This document shows, piece by piece, positions 1 through 9,412 of a DNA stretch of 64,000 nt (the first letter of the stretch is position 1; each line of letters opens with the position of its first letter). Under the pieces are notes generated by a model. That model was not told where the DNA came from, did not search any database, and saw nothing but the letters and a program-made list of their open reading frames with translations. The stretch is taken from NCBI RefSeq assembly GCF_009498215.1, contig NZ_CP043498.1, positions 992,001-1,056,000 of the forward strand, read 5' to 3'. Source of the stretch: Rhizobium grahamii. Its GTDB lineage: Bacteria > Pseudomonadota > Alphaproteobacteria > Rhizobiales > Rhizobiaceae. The position numbers and the translations under genes are program-made.

Positions 1-1
1 C

Positions 2-1138
2 CGCGCAGGCGCGATCGAACTGTCGATGCCGACGCTGCAGTCGGCCGAGCTCTGGCAGGAAAGCGGCCGTTACGATGCTTACGGCAAGGAAATGCTGCGC
101 ATCAAGGATCGCCAGGACCGTCCCATGCTGTACGGCCCGACCAACGAAGAAATGGTCACGGATATCTTCCGGTCCTACGTAAAGTCCTACAAGAGCCTGC
201 CGCTCAATCTCTATCACATCCAGCTGAAGTTCCGTGACGAGATTCGTCCGCGCTTCGGCACCATGCGCTCGCGCGAATTCCTGATGAAGGATGCCTACTC
301 CTTCGATCTGACCAAAGAAGACGCCGTTCACTCCTATAACAAGATGTTCGCGGCCTACCTTCGCACGTTCGACCGTCTCGGTCTGCGCGCCATTCCGATG
401 CGCGCCGATACCGGCCCGATCGGCGGCAATCACAGCCACGAGTTCATCATTCTCGCTGACACCGGCGAGTCTGAAGTGTTCTCGCACCGCGATTTCGTGA
501 ACTTCGACATTCCGGCAGCCGATATCGATTTCGACGACGTCGCCGACATGCAGGCGATCTTCGACAAGTGGACATCGGTTTATGCCGCGACCTCGGAGAT
601 GCACGACGAAGCCGCATTCGACGCCATTCCCGAGAGCGATCGCCTTTCGGCGCGCGGCATCGAAGTCGGTCACATCTTCTACTTCGGCACCAAGTACTCC
701 GAGCCGATGGGTGCGAAGGTGCAGGGACCTGACGGCAAGGAACACGTTGTTCACATGGGTTCTTACGGTATCGGTCCGACCCGCCTTGTTCCCGCCATCA
801 TCGAAGCATCGCATGACGAGAACGGAATCATCTGGCCGGCGTCCGTTGCGCCGTTCGATGTGGTCGTGATCAACATGAAGGCCGGTGATGCGGCGTGCGA
901 TGCTGCGTGCGAAAAGATCTACGCAGAACTCTCGAACGCCGGCAAGGACGTCCTTTACGACGATACCGACGACCGCGCCGGAACGAAGTTTGCGACCGCC
1001 GACCTGATCGGCGTCCCGCTCCAGATCATTGCCGGCCCGCGTGCGGTCGCGAGCGGCGAAGTCGAAGTCAAGGACCGCAAGACGGGCGCTCGCGAAACGA
1101 TGACCATCGACGCGGCGATCAAGAAGCTCGCAGGCTAA
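2..1138 (+). CDS. proS: Prolyl-tRNA synthetase, short type (5' truncated by window edge)
   Basis: Charges tRNA-Pro with proline in the cytoplasm. The frame is open to base 2 and begins [16 protein letters not shown], which lies some 60 residues after the start in complete family members, so the true start is outside the window. Class II motif 2 ([17 protein letters not shown]) and motif 3 ([16 protein letters not shown]) are visible, followed by the C-terminal anticodon-binding domain. The 378 visible residues leave no room for the roughly 180-residue editing insertion of the E. coli enzyme, so this is the compact ~440-residue alphaproteobacterial form. It is followed after 15 bases by lolC and is probably co-transcribed with it. 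Confidence 0.96.
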   Translation, partial: RAGAIELSMPTLQSAELWQESGRYDAYGKEMLRIKDRQDRPMLYGPTNEEMVTDIFRSYVKSYKSLPLNLYHIQLKFRDEIRPRFGTMRSREFLMKDAYSFDLTKEDAVHSYNKMFAAYLRTFDRLGLRAIPMRADTGPIGGNHSHEFIILADTGESEVFSHRDFVNFDIPAADIDFDDVADMQAIFDKWTSVYAATSEMHDEAAFDAIPESDRLSARGIEVGHIFYFGTKYSEPMGAKVQGPDGKEHVVHMGSYGIGPTRLVPAIIEASHDENGIIWPASVAPFDVVVINMKAGDAACDAACEKIYAELSNAGKDVLYDDTDDRAGTKFATADLIGVPLQIIAGPRAVASGEVEVKDRKTGARETMTIDAAIKKLAG

Positions 1139-1153
1139 GAAAGCGGAGGCGAA

Positions 1154-2461
1154 ATGGCAGATGCAACGGTGAGCCAGCGGGGTTCCACATCCGGCCCGGC
1201 GCCGGCCAGCCGGCCATTTTCCGCCTTTGAAAGACTTGTGGCGTGGCGCTATCTGCGCGCCCGCCGCAAGGAGGCATTCATTTCCGTGATCGCCGGCTTT
1301 TCCTTCATCGGAATCATGCTCGGAGTCGCGACGCTGATCATCGTCATGGCTGTCATGAACGGCTTCCGCACGGAGCTGATTTCGCGCATTCTCGGCATCA
1401 ACGGTCACATGATCGTGCAGCCGATCGACGGTCCCTTTACCGACTACGCTGCCTTGACGGATCGCCTTGGCGCGGTCCCAGGCATCAAGCTCGCGCTGCC
1501 GCTCGTCGAAGGCCAGACGCTGGCTTCCGGTCAGGGCGGCGCCGGCACGGGTGCCCTCGTGCGCGGTATCCGCGCCGAGGATCTCGACAAGGTCAAGACG
1601 ATCTCCAGCAACATCAAGTCCGGCGACCTCGTCGGCTTTGCTGCCGGGCAGGGCGTGTTGATCGGCTCCCGCATGGCCGACCAGCTCGGACTGCAGGCGG
1701 GCGACAATATTACGCTGATCTCACCGGAGGGTGACATCACGCCGATGGGCGTCAATCCACGGGTCAAGTCCTACAAGGTGTCAGGCATATTCGAGATCGG
1801 CATGTCGGAATACGATGCCTCGATCATCTATATGCCGCTCGAGGAATCTCAGCTCTATTTCAATGCGGATGGTCTGGTTCAATCGATCGAGCTTTTCGCC
1901 GACAATCCTGACGATATCGACAACCTGCGTCCGAAGGTCGAGGCAGCCGCCGGCCGGCAGATTGCGATAACCGACTGGCGCCAGCGCAACCAGACATTCT
2001 TCTCCGCGCTGCAGGTCGAGCGCAACGTGATGTTCATGATCCTGACGTTGATCGTGCTTGTCGCGGCGCTCAACATCATCTCCGGCCTGATCATGCTGGT
2101 GAAGGACAAGGGCAGCGATATCGCGATCTTGCGCACCATGGGCGCAACGTCAGGCGCGATCATGCGCATCTTCTTCATGACGGGTGCCGCAATCGGCATC
2201 GTCGGAACACTCGCCGGCGTCCTGCTTGGCGTGATTGTCTGCATCAACATCGAGAAGATCCGCGAGTTCTTCTCCTGGGTCTCCGGCACGGTGCTGTTTG
2301 ATCCGCAGCTCTACTTCCTCAGCCAGCTGCCGGCAAAGATGGAGCTCGGCGAGACGGTCTCCGTCGTCGTCATGGCGCTGACGCTCTCCTTCATCGCAAC
2401 GATCTTCCCAGCATGGCGAGCATCCAAGCTCGATCCCGTGCAGGCCCTGCGCTACGAATAA
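1154..2461 (+). CDS. lolC: Lipoprotein-releasing ABC transporter permease LolC/LolE
   Basis: Inner-membrane permease of the Lol system, which extracts outer-membrane lipoproteins from the inner membrane and hands them to LolA. It is 435 residues long. One membrane segment lies near residues 41-68, then a large periplasmic domain, then three more membrane segments near 290-315, 340-365 and 400-422, the MacB/FtsX-type arrangement. The C-terminus ends in the typical PAWRAS...[15 protein letters not shown]-like site sits just before the ATG. lolD starts 14 bases downstream. Only one permease gene is present, so the complex may use a single LolC/E-type subunit rather than separate LolC and LolE; this is inference from context. 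Confidence 0.95.
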   Translation: MADATVSQRGSTSGPAPASRPFSAFERLVAWRYLRARRKEAFISVIAGFSFIGIMLGVATLIIVMAVMNGFRTELISRILGINGHMIVQPIDGPFTDYAALTDRLGAVPGIKLALPLVEGQTLASGQGGAGTGALVRGIRAEDLDKVKTISSNIKSGDLVGFAAGQGVLIGSRMADQLGLQAGDNITLISPEGDITPMGVNPRVKSYKVSGIFEIGMSEYDASIIYMPLEESQLYFNADGLVQSIELFADNPDDIDNLRPKVEAAAGRQIAITDWRQRNQTFFSALQVERNVMFMILTLIVLVAALNIISGLIMLVKDKGSDIAILRTMGATSGAIMRIFFMTGAAIGIVGTLAGVLLGVIVCINIEKIREFFSWVSGTVLFDPQLYFLSQLPAKMELGETVSVVVMALTLSFIATIFPAWRASKLDPVQALRYE

Positions 2462-2475
2462 GGAATGCTCATTTC

Positions 2476-3159
2476 ATGAAGCGGAATACCGTTCTCAAGC
2501 TTTCCGGCGTCGAGCGCCAGTACGGTCAGGGCGAGACCCTGCTATCCATTCTCAAGGGCGCCGATTTCACGCTGAACAGCGGCGAAATCGTCGCGCTCGT
2601 TGCGCCATCGGGCACCGGCAAGTCGACGCTTCTGCATGTTGCAGGTCTTCTGGAGCATCCTGATGGCGGCGAAGTGTCGATCAACGGCGTACCCTGCGAC
2701 GGCCTTTCCGATGACAAGCGCACTGCCATTCGCCGCGGCGAGATCGGCTTCGTCTACCAGTTTCATCACCTGCTGCCCGAGTTCTCGGCGATCGAAAACA
2801 TCATGATGCCGCAGATGATCTCCGGCCTGCCGAGCAAGGAAGCCAGGGAACGTGCCGGCCAGTTGCTCGATTACATGCGCATTGGCCACCGAGGCGCGCA
2901 TCGCCCCGGCGAGCTGTCCGGTGGCGAGCAGCAGCGCGTCGCGATCGCACGCGCCGTGGCGAATGCGCCGAGCCTGCTGTTGGCGGACGAGCCGACCGGC
3001 AACCTCGATCCTGAAACCGCAAGCTACGTCTTCGATGCGCTGGAGGCGCTGGTGCGCCAATCAGGCCTGGCGGCGTTGATCGCAACCCACAATCACGAAC
3101 TCGCCGGGCGCATGGATCGCCGCGTCACGATCGCCGACGGAAAGATCGTCGATTTCTGA
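2476..3159 (+). CDS. lolD: Lipoprotein-releasing ABC transporter ATP-binding protein LolD
   Basis: ATPase that powers lipoprotein release together with the permease encoded immediately upstream. The 227-residue protein has Walker A ([12 protein letters not shown]), the ABC signature ([14 protein letters not shown]) and Walker B ([12 protein letters not shown]), followed by the switch histidine (ATHNHE). The reading frame is open further upstream, but the ATG chosen lies just past the lolC stop and gives the usual family length and N-terminus. The gene ends directly against a convergent minus-strand gene with no spacer. Confidence 0.96.
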   Translation: MKRNTVLKLSGVERQYGQGETLLSILKGADFTLNSGEIVALVAPSGTGKSTLLHVAGLLEHPDGGEVSINGVPCDGLSDDKRTAIRRGEIGFVYQFHHLLPEFSAIENIMMPQMISGLPSKEARERAGQLLDYMRIGHRGAHRPGELSGGEQQRVAIARAVANAPSLLLADEPTGNLDPETASYVFDALEALVRQSGLAALIATHNHELAGRMDRRVTIADGKIVDF

Positions 3160-3624
3160 TCAGGGGTGAATGAGGCCGCCGCGGTAATCGAGCTCGTAGG
3201 CCCGGCGCTCGCTCACGACAATCACTTCACGTCCGCTGAAATGGCGGCAGTCACCGGTGTTCTCATCGGCATAGAAGCCCAGCGGATGATCGAATTCCAT
3301 GCCGCCGAGGAAGTAGCCGTACTCGGCATACATTTTCGACAGCGCGGCCTTGATGACGGTGCCCGCCCGCTCGCCGTCGATCAACGAGCGTTCGACGATG
3401 CGCCCGAAATAGTTCATCGCCCAGACCGGCGCATCATCCAGCCACACCACTTCCTGCCCGGCGAAATCCGTGCCGCCGAAATAGCTGTCGAGATAGCGCC
3501 AGCGGCCCCGCTGGTAGCCGATGTCGTGTGACCCTTGCCGGCAGGCTGGCGAAGGCATTCCGCCGCCGACATAACTCCCGGCCTTGGCTTCCACGATAAA
3601 GCTGTTCAATTCGGCAATGTTCAT
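3160..3624 (-). CDS. DUF5680-like protein
   Basis: A 154-residue soluble protein with no signal peptide or membrane segment. The opening LNSFIVEAKAGSYVGGG, the central SYFGGTDFAGQEVVW and the late YRGGLIHP resemble the DUF5680 family, a small domain of unknown function found alone or behind HTH regulators. No DNA-binding domain is present here. It is convergent with lolD, the two genes abutting exactly, and it stands some 70 bases downstream of the next minus-strand gene. The family assignment is from memory of the pattern; the function is unknown. Confidence 0.75.
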   Translation of the reverse strand: MNIAELNSFIVEAKAGSYVGGGMPSPACRQGSHDIGYQRGRWRYLDSYFGGTDFAGQEVVWLDDAPVWAMNYFGRIVERSLIDGERAGTVIKAALSKMYAEYGYFLGGMEFDHPLGFYADENTGDCRHFSGREVIVVSERRAYELDYRGGLIHP

Positions 3625-3694
3625 GGTGAGGTGCCTCCCTTCCGGAAGCTCTCAGCAAAGTGCGTATTTGTAAAGAACAAAAAGAGAACCGTGC

Positions 3695-4279
3695 CTATTG
3701 GCCACAGATGGATTGCCCGGTCTCGTCGTTCCAGTCTGTGATCGGTATGACGCGCGCCTCGGCCTTGGCGTCCTTGCCGTCCTTCTGCAGCTTGCCCGTG
3801 AGCGCATTGTAGTCGCACGAGCCTCCGGCGTCGGGATCGAGCGTGTCATAGTGATTGTAGGTATAGCCTGCGACAACAAACTGCTTGTTGCGATAGGCGA
3901 GCGTCAGCGTCTGGTCCCAGCGGTCGCGCCCGATCGCACTGTTCTGCGAGTGAATGGCGATCGAGGACTTGCCGACGGCCTTTATTGAGGGTTCCTGTCC
4001 AAAGAGGCCATCCGGAGCTGTACTGCCCCAGATCTTGTTGAGAGCACCTACGGACAGCCGCAGCAGCTCATGGTCGCTATCGCGAAGATAGATGTAGATG
4101 CCAATCTGATCGTCGGTGGCGCTCTCTTCGGGTGCAACAAGCAGCGCGAGATCCGGCTTGCCGTCGCCGTCCCAATCGCCGGTCGCTGCATCGACAATGC
4201 GCGAGGGATCGATCTGTCCGGCTTGAGCGGTAAACGCCGCCGAAAGCGCCAGTGCCGTCGTTAATGCAAATTTAAACAT
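3695..4279 (-). CDS. Secreted protein with FG-GAP/VCBS-like repeat
   Basis: A 194-residue protein with a clear signal peptide (MFKFALTTALALSAAFTAQA) and then a calcium-loop type motif (GDWDGDGKPDLALLV), as in FG-GAP/VCBS repeats of secreted propeller proteins. Only one such repeat is evident, so it is not a full propeller. The start follows a strong GGGAG ribosome site; in-frame codons further upstream would put hydrophobic residues before the signal peptide and are less likely. It is divergent from the 28-codon membrane gene. Two late cysteines could form a disulfide in the periplasm. The specific role is unknown. Confidence 0.8.
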   Translation of the reverse strand: MFKFALTTALALSAAFTAQAGQIDPSRIVDAATGDWDGDGKPDLALLVAPEESATDDQIGIYIYLRDSDHELLRLSVGALNKIWGSTAPDGLFGQEPSIKAVGKSSIAIHSQNSAIGRDRWDQTLTLAYRNKQFVVAGYTYNHYDTLDPDAGGSCDYNALTGKLQKDGKDAKAEARVIPITDWNDETGQSICGQ

Positions 4280-4382
4280 GCTTTTCTCCCGTTGCCGTGC
4301 CGCCAGCCAAGCCGAAAGGAATCCTGTTGACAATAGAACAATATAAGAACAAATTATAAACATAAGAGAACAGGAGAGCCAA

Positions 4383-4469
4383 ATGACTGACATGATCCGT
4401 GATATCGCAGCATTCACCTCCATCGCAATGTTCGTTGCCAGCTTCTCGCTGATCTGCATGGCAATGTAA
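4383..4469 (+). CDS. 28-residue single-pass membrane microprotein
   Basis: A short frame coding MTDMIRDIAAFTSIAMFVAS followed by FSLICMAM and a TAA stop. It has a polar N-terminus and one hydrophobic span of about 20 residues. It is preceded by a good ribosome site (AGGAGAGCCAA before the ATG) and by an AT-rich promoter-like region, and followed within ten bases by a strong hairpin, so it looks like a complete monocistronic unit. No family is recognised. The case rests on the start signal, the clean transmembrane pattern and the isolated unit. Confidence 0.6.
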   Translation: MTDMIRDIAAFTSIAMFVASFSLICMAM

Positions 4470-4478
4470 GAATTCAGG

Positions 4479-4503
4479 GGACCGCATGGCTGCCATGCGG
4501 TCC
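4479..4503 (+). terminator. Perfect hairpin after the microprotein gene
   Basis: The 12-base arms GGACCGCATGGC and GCCATGCGGTCC flank a single T, so the folded form has about ten pairs and a small loop. No T run follows, so it may be a factor-assisted terminator or an RNA-stabilising hairpin. Confidence 0.4.
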
Positions 4504-4583
4504 GAACGCAATCGCTTGTCTGGACATCGACCCCTCAATGCTGAGAATAGACCTGATTGATTCAGGTGATTGGAAGGCATGTC

Positions 4584-7500
4584 ATGGCGGGTGCGGAGAA
4601 AGACGCGGAAAGCGGTTTCATCGGCGGTACGCCGGGCTTCGTTCACCTTCGGGTCCACTCGGCCTACTCGCTGCTTGAGGGCGCGCTGCCGCTCAAGAAA
4701 ATCCTCTACAAGGCATCGGGCGACAGCCAGCCGGCGATCGCCATCACCGACACCAACAATCTCTTCGTCGCCCTCGAGTTTTCACAGAAGGCGATGGACG
4801 AGGGCTTGCAGCCGATCATCGGTTGCCAGGTCTCGATCGACATGGAAGACGGGCTGGAGACGGAAAGGCGCGGCGGCCAGCAGGCGCTCGTCAAGTTCCC
4901 GTCTCTCGTGCTCTTGGCAGCCACGGATGCGGGCTATGAGCGGCTCGTGGATCTCGTCAGCCGCGCTTACCTGGGCGGCGAGGGGAATGGTTCGATTCTC
5001 ATTCGGTCTTCGTGGCTGGATGAGATCGGGACGGACGGTCTGATCGCCCTGACCGGCGCCTCGACCGGACCGATCGACATGGCGGTCAAGGACGGCCACA
5101 CGGCGCAGGCCGAAGCGCGGCTGATGGTGCTGAAGCGCCATTTCAGTGATCGCCTCTATGTCGAGCTGCAGCGCCACGGCACCTATGACAAGCGCCACGA
5201 GCAGAAGATCATCGGGCTCGCATACGAGCATGACCTGCCGCTGGTTGCCACCAACGAAGCCTTTTTCCCGACGCGTGAGGACTATGACGCGCACGACGCC
5301 CTGATGGCTGTCGCTCATAACGCCATCGTCTCGGATGATACGCGCTTCCGCCTAACGCCTGATCACTATCTGAAAAGCCGCGCCGAAATGGCGAAGCTGT
5401 TTGCGGATCTGCCGGAGGCGCTGGAAAACACCATCGAGATCGCCCGCCGCTGCTCCTTCATCCTGAAGACGCGCAAGCCGATCCTGCCCCGGTTCACCGG
5501 CGCGACGGCCGATCCCGAGGAAGCTGAGCGCGAAGAGGCACTCGAACTGCGCCGGCAGGCGGAGGAGGGGCTGGACAGCCGCCTTGCCACGCTCGGCATG
5601 TCGGCGGGCTACGAGGAAAAGGACTACCGCGAACGCCTGGAATTCGAACTCAGCGTTATCGAGCGTATGAAGTTCCCAGGCTACTTCCTGATCGTTGCGG
5701 ACTTCATCAAATGGGCAAAGCAGCATGACATCCCCGTCGGCCCGGGCCGTGGCTCCGGTGCAGGGTCGCTGGTCGCTTACGCTCTGACGATCACCGACGT
5801 CGATCCGCTGCGTTTCTCGCTGCTTTTCGAACGCTTCCTCAATCCGGAACGCGTCTCGATGCCCGACTTCGATATCGACTTCTGCCAGGATCGCCGCGAA
5901 GAGGTGATCCGCTACGTGCAGCGCAAGTATGGCCGCGAACAGGTCGCGCAGATCATCACTTTCGGTTCGCTACAGGCGCGCGCGGCCCTGCGCGACGTCG
6001 GCCGCGTGCTGGAGATGCCTTACGGGCAGGTTGACAAGATCTGCAAGCTGGTGCCAAACAATCCGGCCAACCCGACGCCCCTGTCGAAGGCGATCGAGGA
6101 AGAGCCGAAGCTGCAGGAGGAAGCCGACAAGGAGCCCGTCGTCGCTCGCCTGCTCGATATCGCCCAGAAGATCGAGGGTCTCTACCGCCACGCGTCGACC
6201 CACGCTGCCGGTATCGTCATCGGCGACCGCCCGCTGTCGAAACTCGTCCCGATGTACCGCGATCCGCGCTCCGACATGCCGGTCACCCAGTTCAACATGA
6301 AGTGGGTCGAGCAGGCCGGCCTCGTGAAGTTCGACTTCCTCGGCCTGAAGACGCTGACGACGTTGAAGGTCGCCGTCGATTTCGTCGCCAAGCGCGGCAT
6401 CAAGGTCGACCTCGCCTCGATTCCGCTCGACGACAAGCTGACCTACGAGATGCTCTCGCGCGGTGAAACCGTCGGCGTGTTCCAGGTGGAAAGCGCGGGC
6501 ATGCGCAAGGCGCTGATCGGCATGAAGCCGGACTGCATCGAGGACATCATCGCGCTCGTGGCCCTCTATCGTCCGGGCCCGATGGAAAACATCCCGACCT
6601 ACAACGCCCGCAAGCACGGCGAGGAGGAAGTCGAGTCGATCCATCCGACGATCGATTACCTGCTGAAGGAAACGCAGGGCGTTATCGTCTACCAGGAACA
6701 GGTCATGCAGATCGCCCAGGTCCTGTCGGGCTATTCGCTTGGCGAAGCCGACCTTCTGCGCCGCGCCATGGGTAAAAAGATCAAGGCGGAGATGGACCAG
6801 CAGCGCGAGCGCTTCGTGGTCGGTGCCGTGAAGAACGGCGTCTCGAAGCCGCAGGCCGACAACATCTTCGAACTGTTGGCAAAGTTCGCCAACTACGGCT
6901 TCAACAAGTCGCACGCCGCAGCCTACGCGATCGTCTCCTATCAGACCGCCTACATGAAGGCGCACTATCCGGTCGAGTTCCTCGCAGCGTCGATGACGCT
7001 CGATATGTCGAACACCGAAAAGGTCAACGACTTCCGCCAGGACGCCAAGCGCCTCGAGATCGAGGTGATCCCGCCATCGGTGCAAACCTCGTTCCGCCAC
7101 TTCGAAACCGGCGATAGCAGGATCTATTATGCACTCGCGGCGTTGAAGGGGGTCGGTGAATCGGCCGTCGATCACATCGTCGAGGTTCGCGGCGACACGC
7201 CATTTGCGAGCCTCGAGGATTTCTGCCTGCGCATCGATCCGAAGCAGGTAAACCGCCGCGTGTTGGAAAGCCTGATTTTCGCCGGCGCCTTCGATTGCTT
7301 CAAGATCGACCGCGCGCAACTGTCAGGCGGGCTCGACCGCATCATGGGCTACGCCCAGCGTGCGCAGGAAAACAAGCTGAGCGGCCAGTCGGATATCTTC
7401 GGCAGCGCCCTGTCGGCAGGTCCCGAAAAGATCTCGCTTCCACCGTTTTCGCCGTGGCTTGCCTCGGAAAAGCTGCTCAAGGAATTCCAGGTCCTCGGCT

Positions 7501-8081
7501 TCTACCTGACGGCGCATCCGCTGGATTCCTATAATTCAGTCCTGCAGAAGATGCGGGTGCAGACCTTCGCCGATTTCTCCGGTGCCGTGAAACAGGGGGC
7601 AAGCAATGGTCGCCTCGCAGGCACCGTCATCTCGAAGCAGGAACGCAAGACGCGGACAGGCAACAAGATGGGCATTATCGTCTTCTCGGATTCGTCAGGC
7701 CAGTTCGAAGCTGTCCTGTTCTCCGAAATGCTCAATCAATACAGGGACGTTCTGGAAGCTGGAAAATCGTTCGTGATCACGGCGACCGGGGAAGAACGGC
7801 CCGAGGGCATCGGTCTTCGCATCCAGACGATCCAGTCTCTGGAGGAGAAATCGCTCCAGATGCAGAAGGCCTTGCGTGTCTACGTCCGCGATTCCGGCCC
7901 GCTGCGCGCTGTCGCCGCCCACCTGAATGCGAGGGGGGACGGCCTTGTCTCCTTCATCGTCATCAAGGAGGAAGGAAAGCGCGAAGTGGAGGTAGAGCTG
8001 CCGCAGAAATATCGCATCACGCCTGAAATCGCCGCCGCCTTGCGTGCCGCGCCAGGTGTCATCGACGTAGAGCTGGTTTAA
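4584..8081 (+). CDS. dnaE: DNA polymerase III alpha subunit, replicative
   Basis: Catalytic subunit of the replicative polymerase. At 1165 residues it has the normal DnaE length. An N-terminal PHP domain (HLRVHSAYSLLEGALP) is followed by the polymerase core with GPGRGSGAGSLVAYAL and the metal-binding PDFDIDF (Asp428, Asp430, Asp432), the finger segment FNKSHAAAYAIVSYQTAY near residue 775, a helix-hairpin-helix region and a C-terminal OB fold. The start is the ATG preceded by GGAAGG at a 6-base spacing; upstream in-frame TTG and GTG codons lack this. It ends 3 bases from the convergent L,D-transpeptidase gene with no visible terminator between them. Confidence 0.97.
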   Translation: MAGAEKDAESGFIGGTPGFVHLRVHSAYSLLEGALPLKKILYKASGDSQPAIAITDTNNLFVALEFSQKAMDEGLQPIIGCQVSIDMEDGLETERRGGQQALVKFPSLVLLAATDAGYERLVDLVSRAYLGGEGNGSILIRSSWLDEIGTDGLIALTGASTGPIDMAVKDGHTAQAEARLMVLKRHFSDRLYVELQRHGTYDKRHEQKIIGLAYEHDLPLVATNEAFFPTREDYDAHDALMAVAHNAIVSDDTRFRLTPDHYLKSRAEMAKLFADLPEALENTIEIARRCSFILKTRKPILPRFTGATADPEEAEREEALELRRQAEEGLDSRLATLGMSAGYEEKDYRERLEFELSVIERMKFPGYFLIVADFIKWAKQHDIPVGPGRGSGAGSLVAYALTITDVDPLRFSLLFERFLNPERVSMPDFDIDFCQDRREEVIRYVQRKYGREQVAQIITFGSLQARAALRDVGRVLEMPYGQVDKICKLVPNNPANPTPLSKAIEEEPKLQEEADKEPVVARLLDIAQKIEGLYRHASTHAAGIVIGDRPLSKLVPMYRDPRSDMPVTQFNMKWVEQAGLVKFDFLGLKTLTTLKVAVDFVAKRGIKVDLASIPLDDKLTYEMLSRGETVGVFQVESAGMRKALIGMKPDCIEDIIALVALYRPGPMENIPTYNARKHGEEEVESIHPTIDYLLKETQGVIVYQEQVMQIAQVLSGYSLGEADLLRRAMGKKIKAEMDQQRERFVVGAVKNGVSKPQADNIFELLAKFANYGFNKSHAAAYAIVSYQTAYMKAHYPVEFLAASMTLDMSNTEKVNDFRQDAKRLEIEVIPPSVQTSFRHFETGDSRIYYALAALKGVGESAVDHIVEVRGDTPFASLEDFCLRIDPKQVNRRVLESLIFAGAFDCFKIDRAQLSGGLDRIMGYAQRAQENKLSGQSDIFGSALSAGPEKISLPPFSPWLASEKLLKEFQVLGFYLTAHPLDSYNSVLQKMRVQTFADFSGAVKQGASNGRLAGTVISKQERKTRTGNKMGIIVFSDSSGQFEAVLFSEMLNQYRDVLEAGKSFVITATGEERPEGIGLRIQTIQSLEEKSLQMQKALRVYVRDSGPLRAVAAHLNARGDGLVSFIVIKEEGKREVEVELPQKYRITPEIAAALRAAPGVIDVELV

Positions 8082-8084
8082 GCG

Positions 8085-9320
8085 TCAGCCGCGGGTGACG
8101 GTGATGAAATCGGTGCCTTCTCCGGTTTCGGTGCCGATTCCCGTGTCGGAGATGGTGACCGTTGAGCCGGTCACCAGCATTTCGCCGATCTTCCGGCGCG
8201 TGTCTTCCGGGATGCTTATCCGGCTCAGCGCGTCCTCGATTGGCGTGCCTGAGATGATCGAGCTTTCGAGCCTGCTGATCCCAAGCCGTTTCATGGTCTT
8301 GCTCGTCAGTGGGTTGGCAAGCGTGACCCCCAGCCAATCAGCCGAGCCGCTGTCGGTATCGACATTGTAGGCCGTGAAAAAGTGCGTTCCGAGCGCCAGC
8401 GCCGGATCGTCGATCGTGACGGTTGCCTGCATCACAGGCCGGAAGCCACGCCGCACGAGCAGGACCCCGTTTGCCGGCTTGCCCTTGCCCGCTGCTGCGG
8501 CGACTGCTTCAAAGAGTGCATCACTGACAAGTGACTTGTTGCTGGCGGGATCAAGCGGATGCTGGGCCTTGAAGTCGCCGATTGCCTGGACGGTCGCCGG
8601 GCCAAGCAATCCATCCGCCTTGCCGACCTCGAAACCAAGCGATGCGAGGTTGTCTTGGAGATCGATGATGTCGTCGCGTTGGCTGCGGCGGGTAATCAGT
8701 ATCCGCACCGGTTCGTCGTTGACCGGATCGATGATGGATTGCGGCTGCAGCCGCGGCATCGAGATTTCGTTCATGGCGACCTGGATCGGCTGGTCGCCGA
8801 TCGCGGGCCGAAGCACGACATCCGAAAGCAGCGGTGCCGGTTCCGGCATTTCCGGCCGGAAAAGAGTGGGGTGCGTGATCTGCTCCGGCCTGATTTCCGC
8901 ATCGGTGATGACGACGGGAACACCCATGCCGGTCATCTTGTAAAGCTGCTTGGCGAATGCGCCCGGCATGCGCACGCACCCGTGCGATGCCGGATAGCGC
9001 GGCACCGAATTGGATTCGTGCAGGGCGATGCCCGACCAGGTCAGCCGTTGCATGTAGGGCATGGGCGCGGCCGAATAGAGGTTCGATTCGTGATACTTCT
9101 GCTTCTCGATGACGGAGAAGATACCGCTTGGCGTCGTGTGCCCCGGCTTTCCGGTCGAAACCTTGGAGGTCGCGATGACCTCTTCGCCGTCGTAGACGGT
9201 CAGCGATTGCTTGTCTTTCGAAACAAAAATCTGCAGCGCGCGCGCATCTGCGGCCAGCGCCGGGTGCACGAGTGCGGTGGCCGACAGCAAGCCGAGCCCG
9301 AAGACAAAACGCGAGAACAT
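8085..9320 (-). CDS. L,D-transpeptidase (YkuD family) with peptidoglycan-binding domain
   Basis: Periplasmic enzyme that makes 3-3 cross-links in peptidoglycan or attaches proteins to it. The 411-residue product has a signal peptide (to about residue 23), a YkuD domain with His101 and the catalytic SHGCVRM (Cys115), and a second domain around residues 215-265 (DLQDNLASLGFEVGKADGLL) matching the PG_binding_1 fold. The remaining C-terminal 150 residues are not recognised. An alternative TTG start lies three codons upstream; the ATG is preferred as it begins the signal peptide directly. The L,D-transpeptidase family is expanded in Rhizobiales, which rely on polar wall growth. Confidence 0.9.
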   Translation of the reverse strand: MFSRFVFGLGLLSATALVHPALAADARALQIFVSKDKQSLTVYDGEEVIATSKVSTGKPGHTTPSGIFSVIEKQKYHESNLYSAAPMPYMQRLTWSGIALHESNSVPRYPASHGCVRMPGAFAKQLYKMTGMGVPVVITDAEIRPEQITHPTLFRPEMPEPAPLLSDVVLRPAIGDQPIQVAMNEISMPRLQPQSIIDPVNDEPVRILITRRSQRDDIIDLQDNLASLGFEVGKADGLLGPATVQAIGDFKAQHPLDPASNKSLVSDALFEAVAAAAGKGKPANGVLLVRRGFRPVMQATVTIDDPALALGTHFFTAYNVDTDSGSADWLGVTLANPLTSKTMKRLGISRLESSIISGTPIEDALSRISIPEDTRRKIGEMLVTGSTVTISDTGIGTETGEGTDFITVTRG

Positions 9321-9412
9321 TGTACTCAACCACTACGCAATACTAGACGTCAGGAGCGTAGAGATCGAAGCTTAAGGAAAACTTGAAATAGACTGTCGGG
9401 ACGCCGGCTCAC

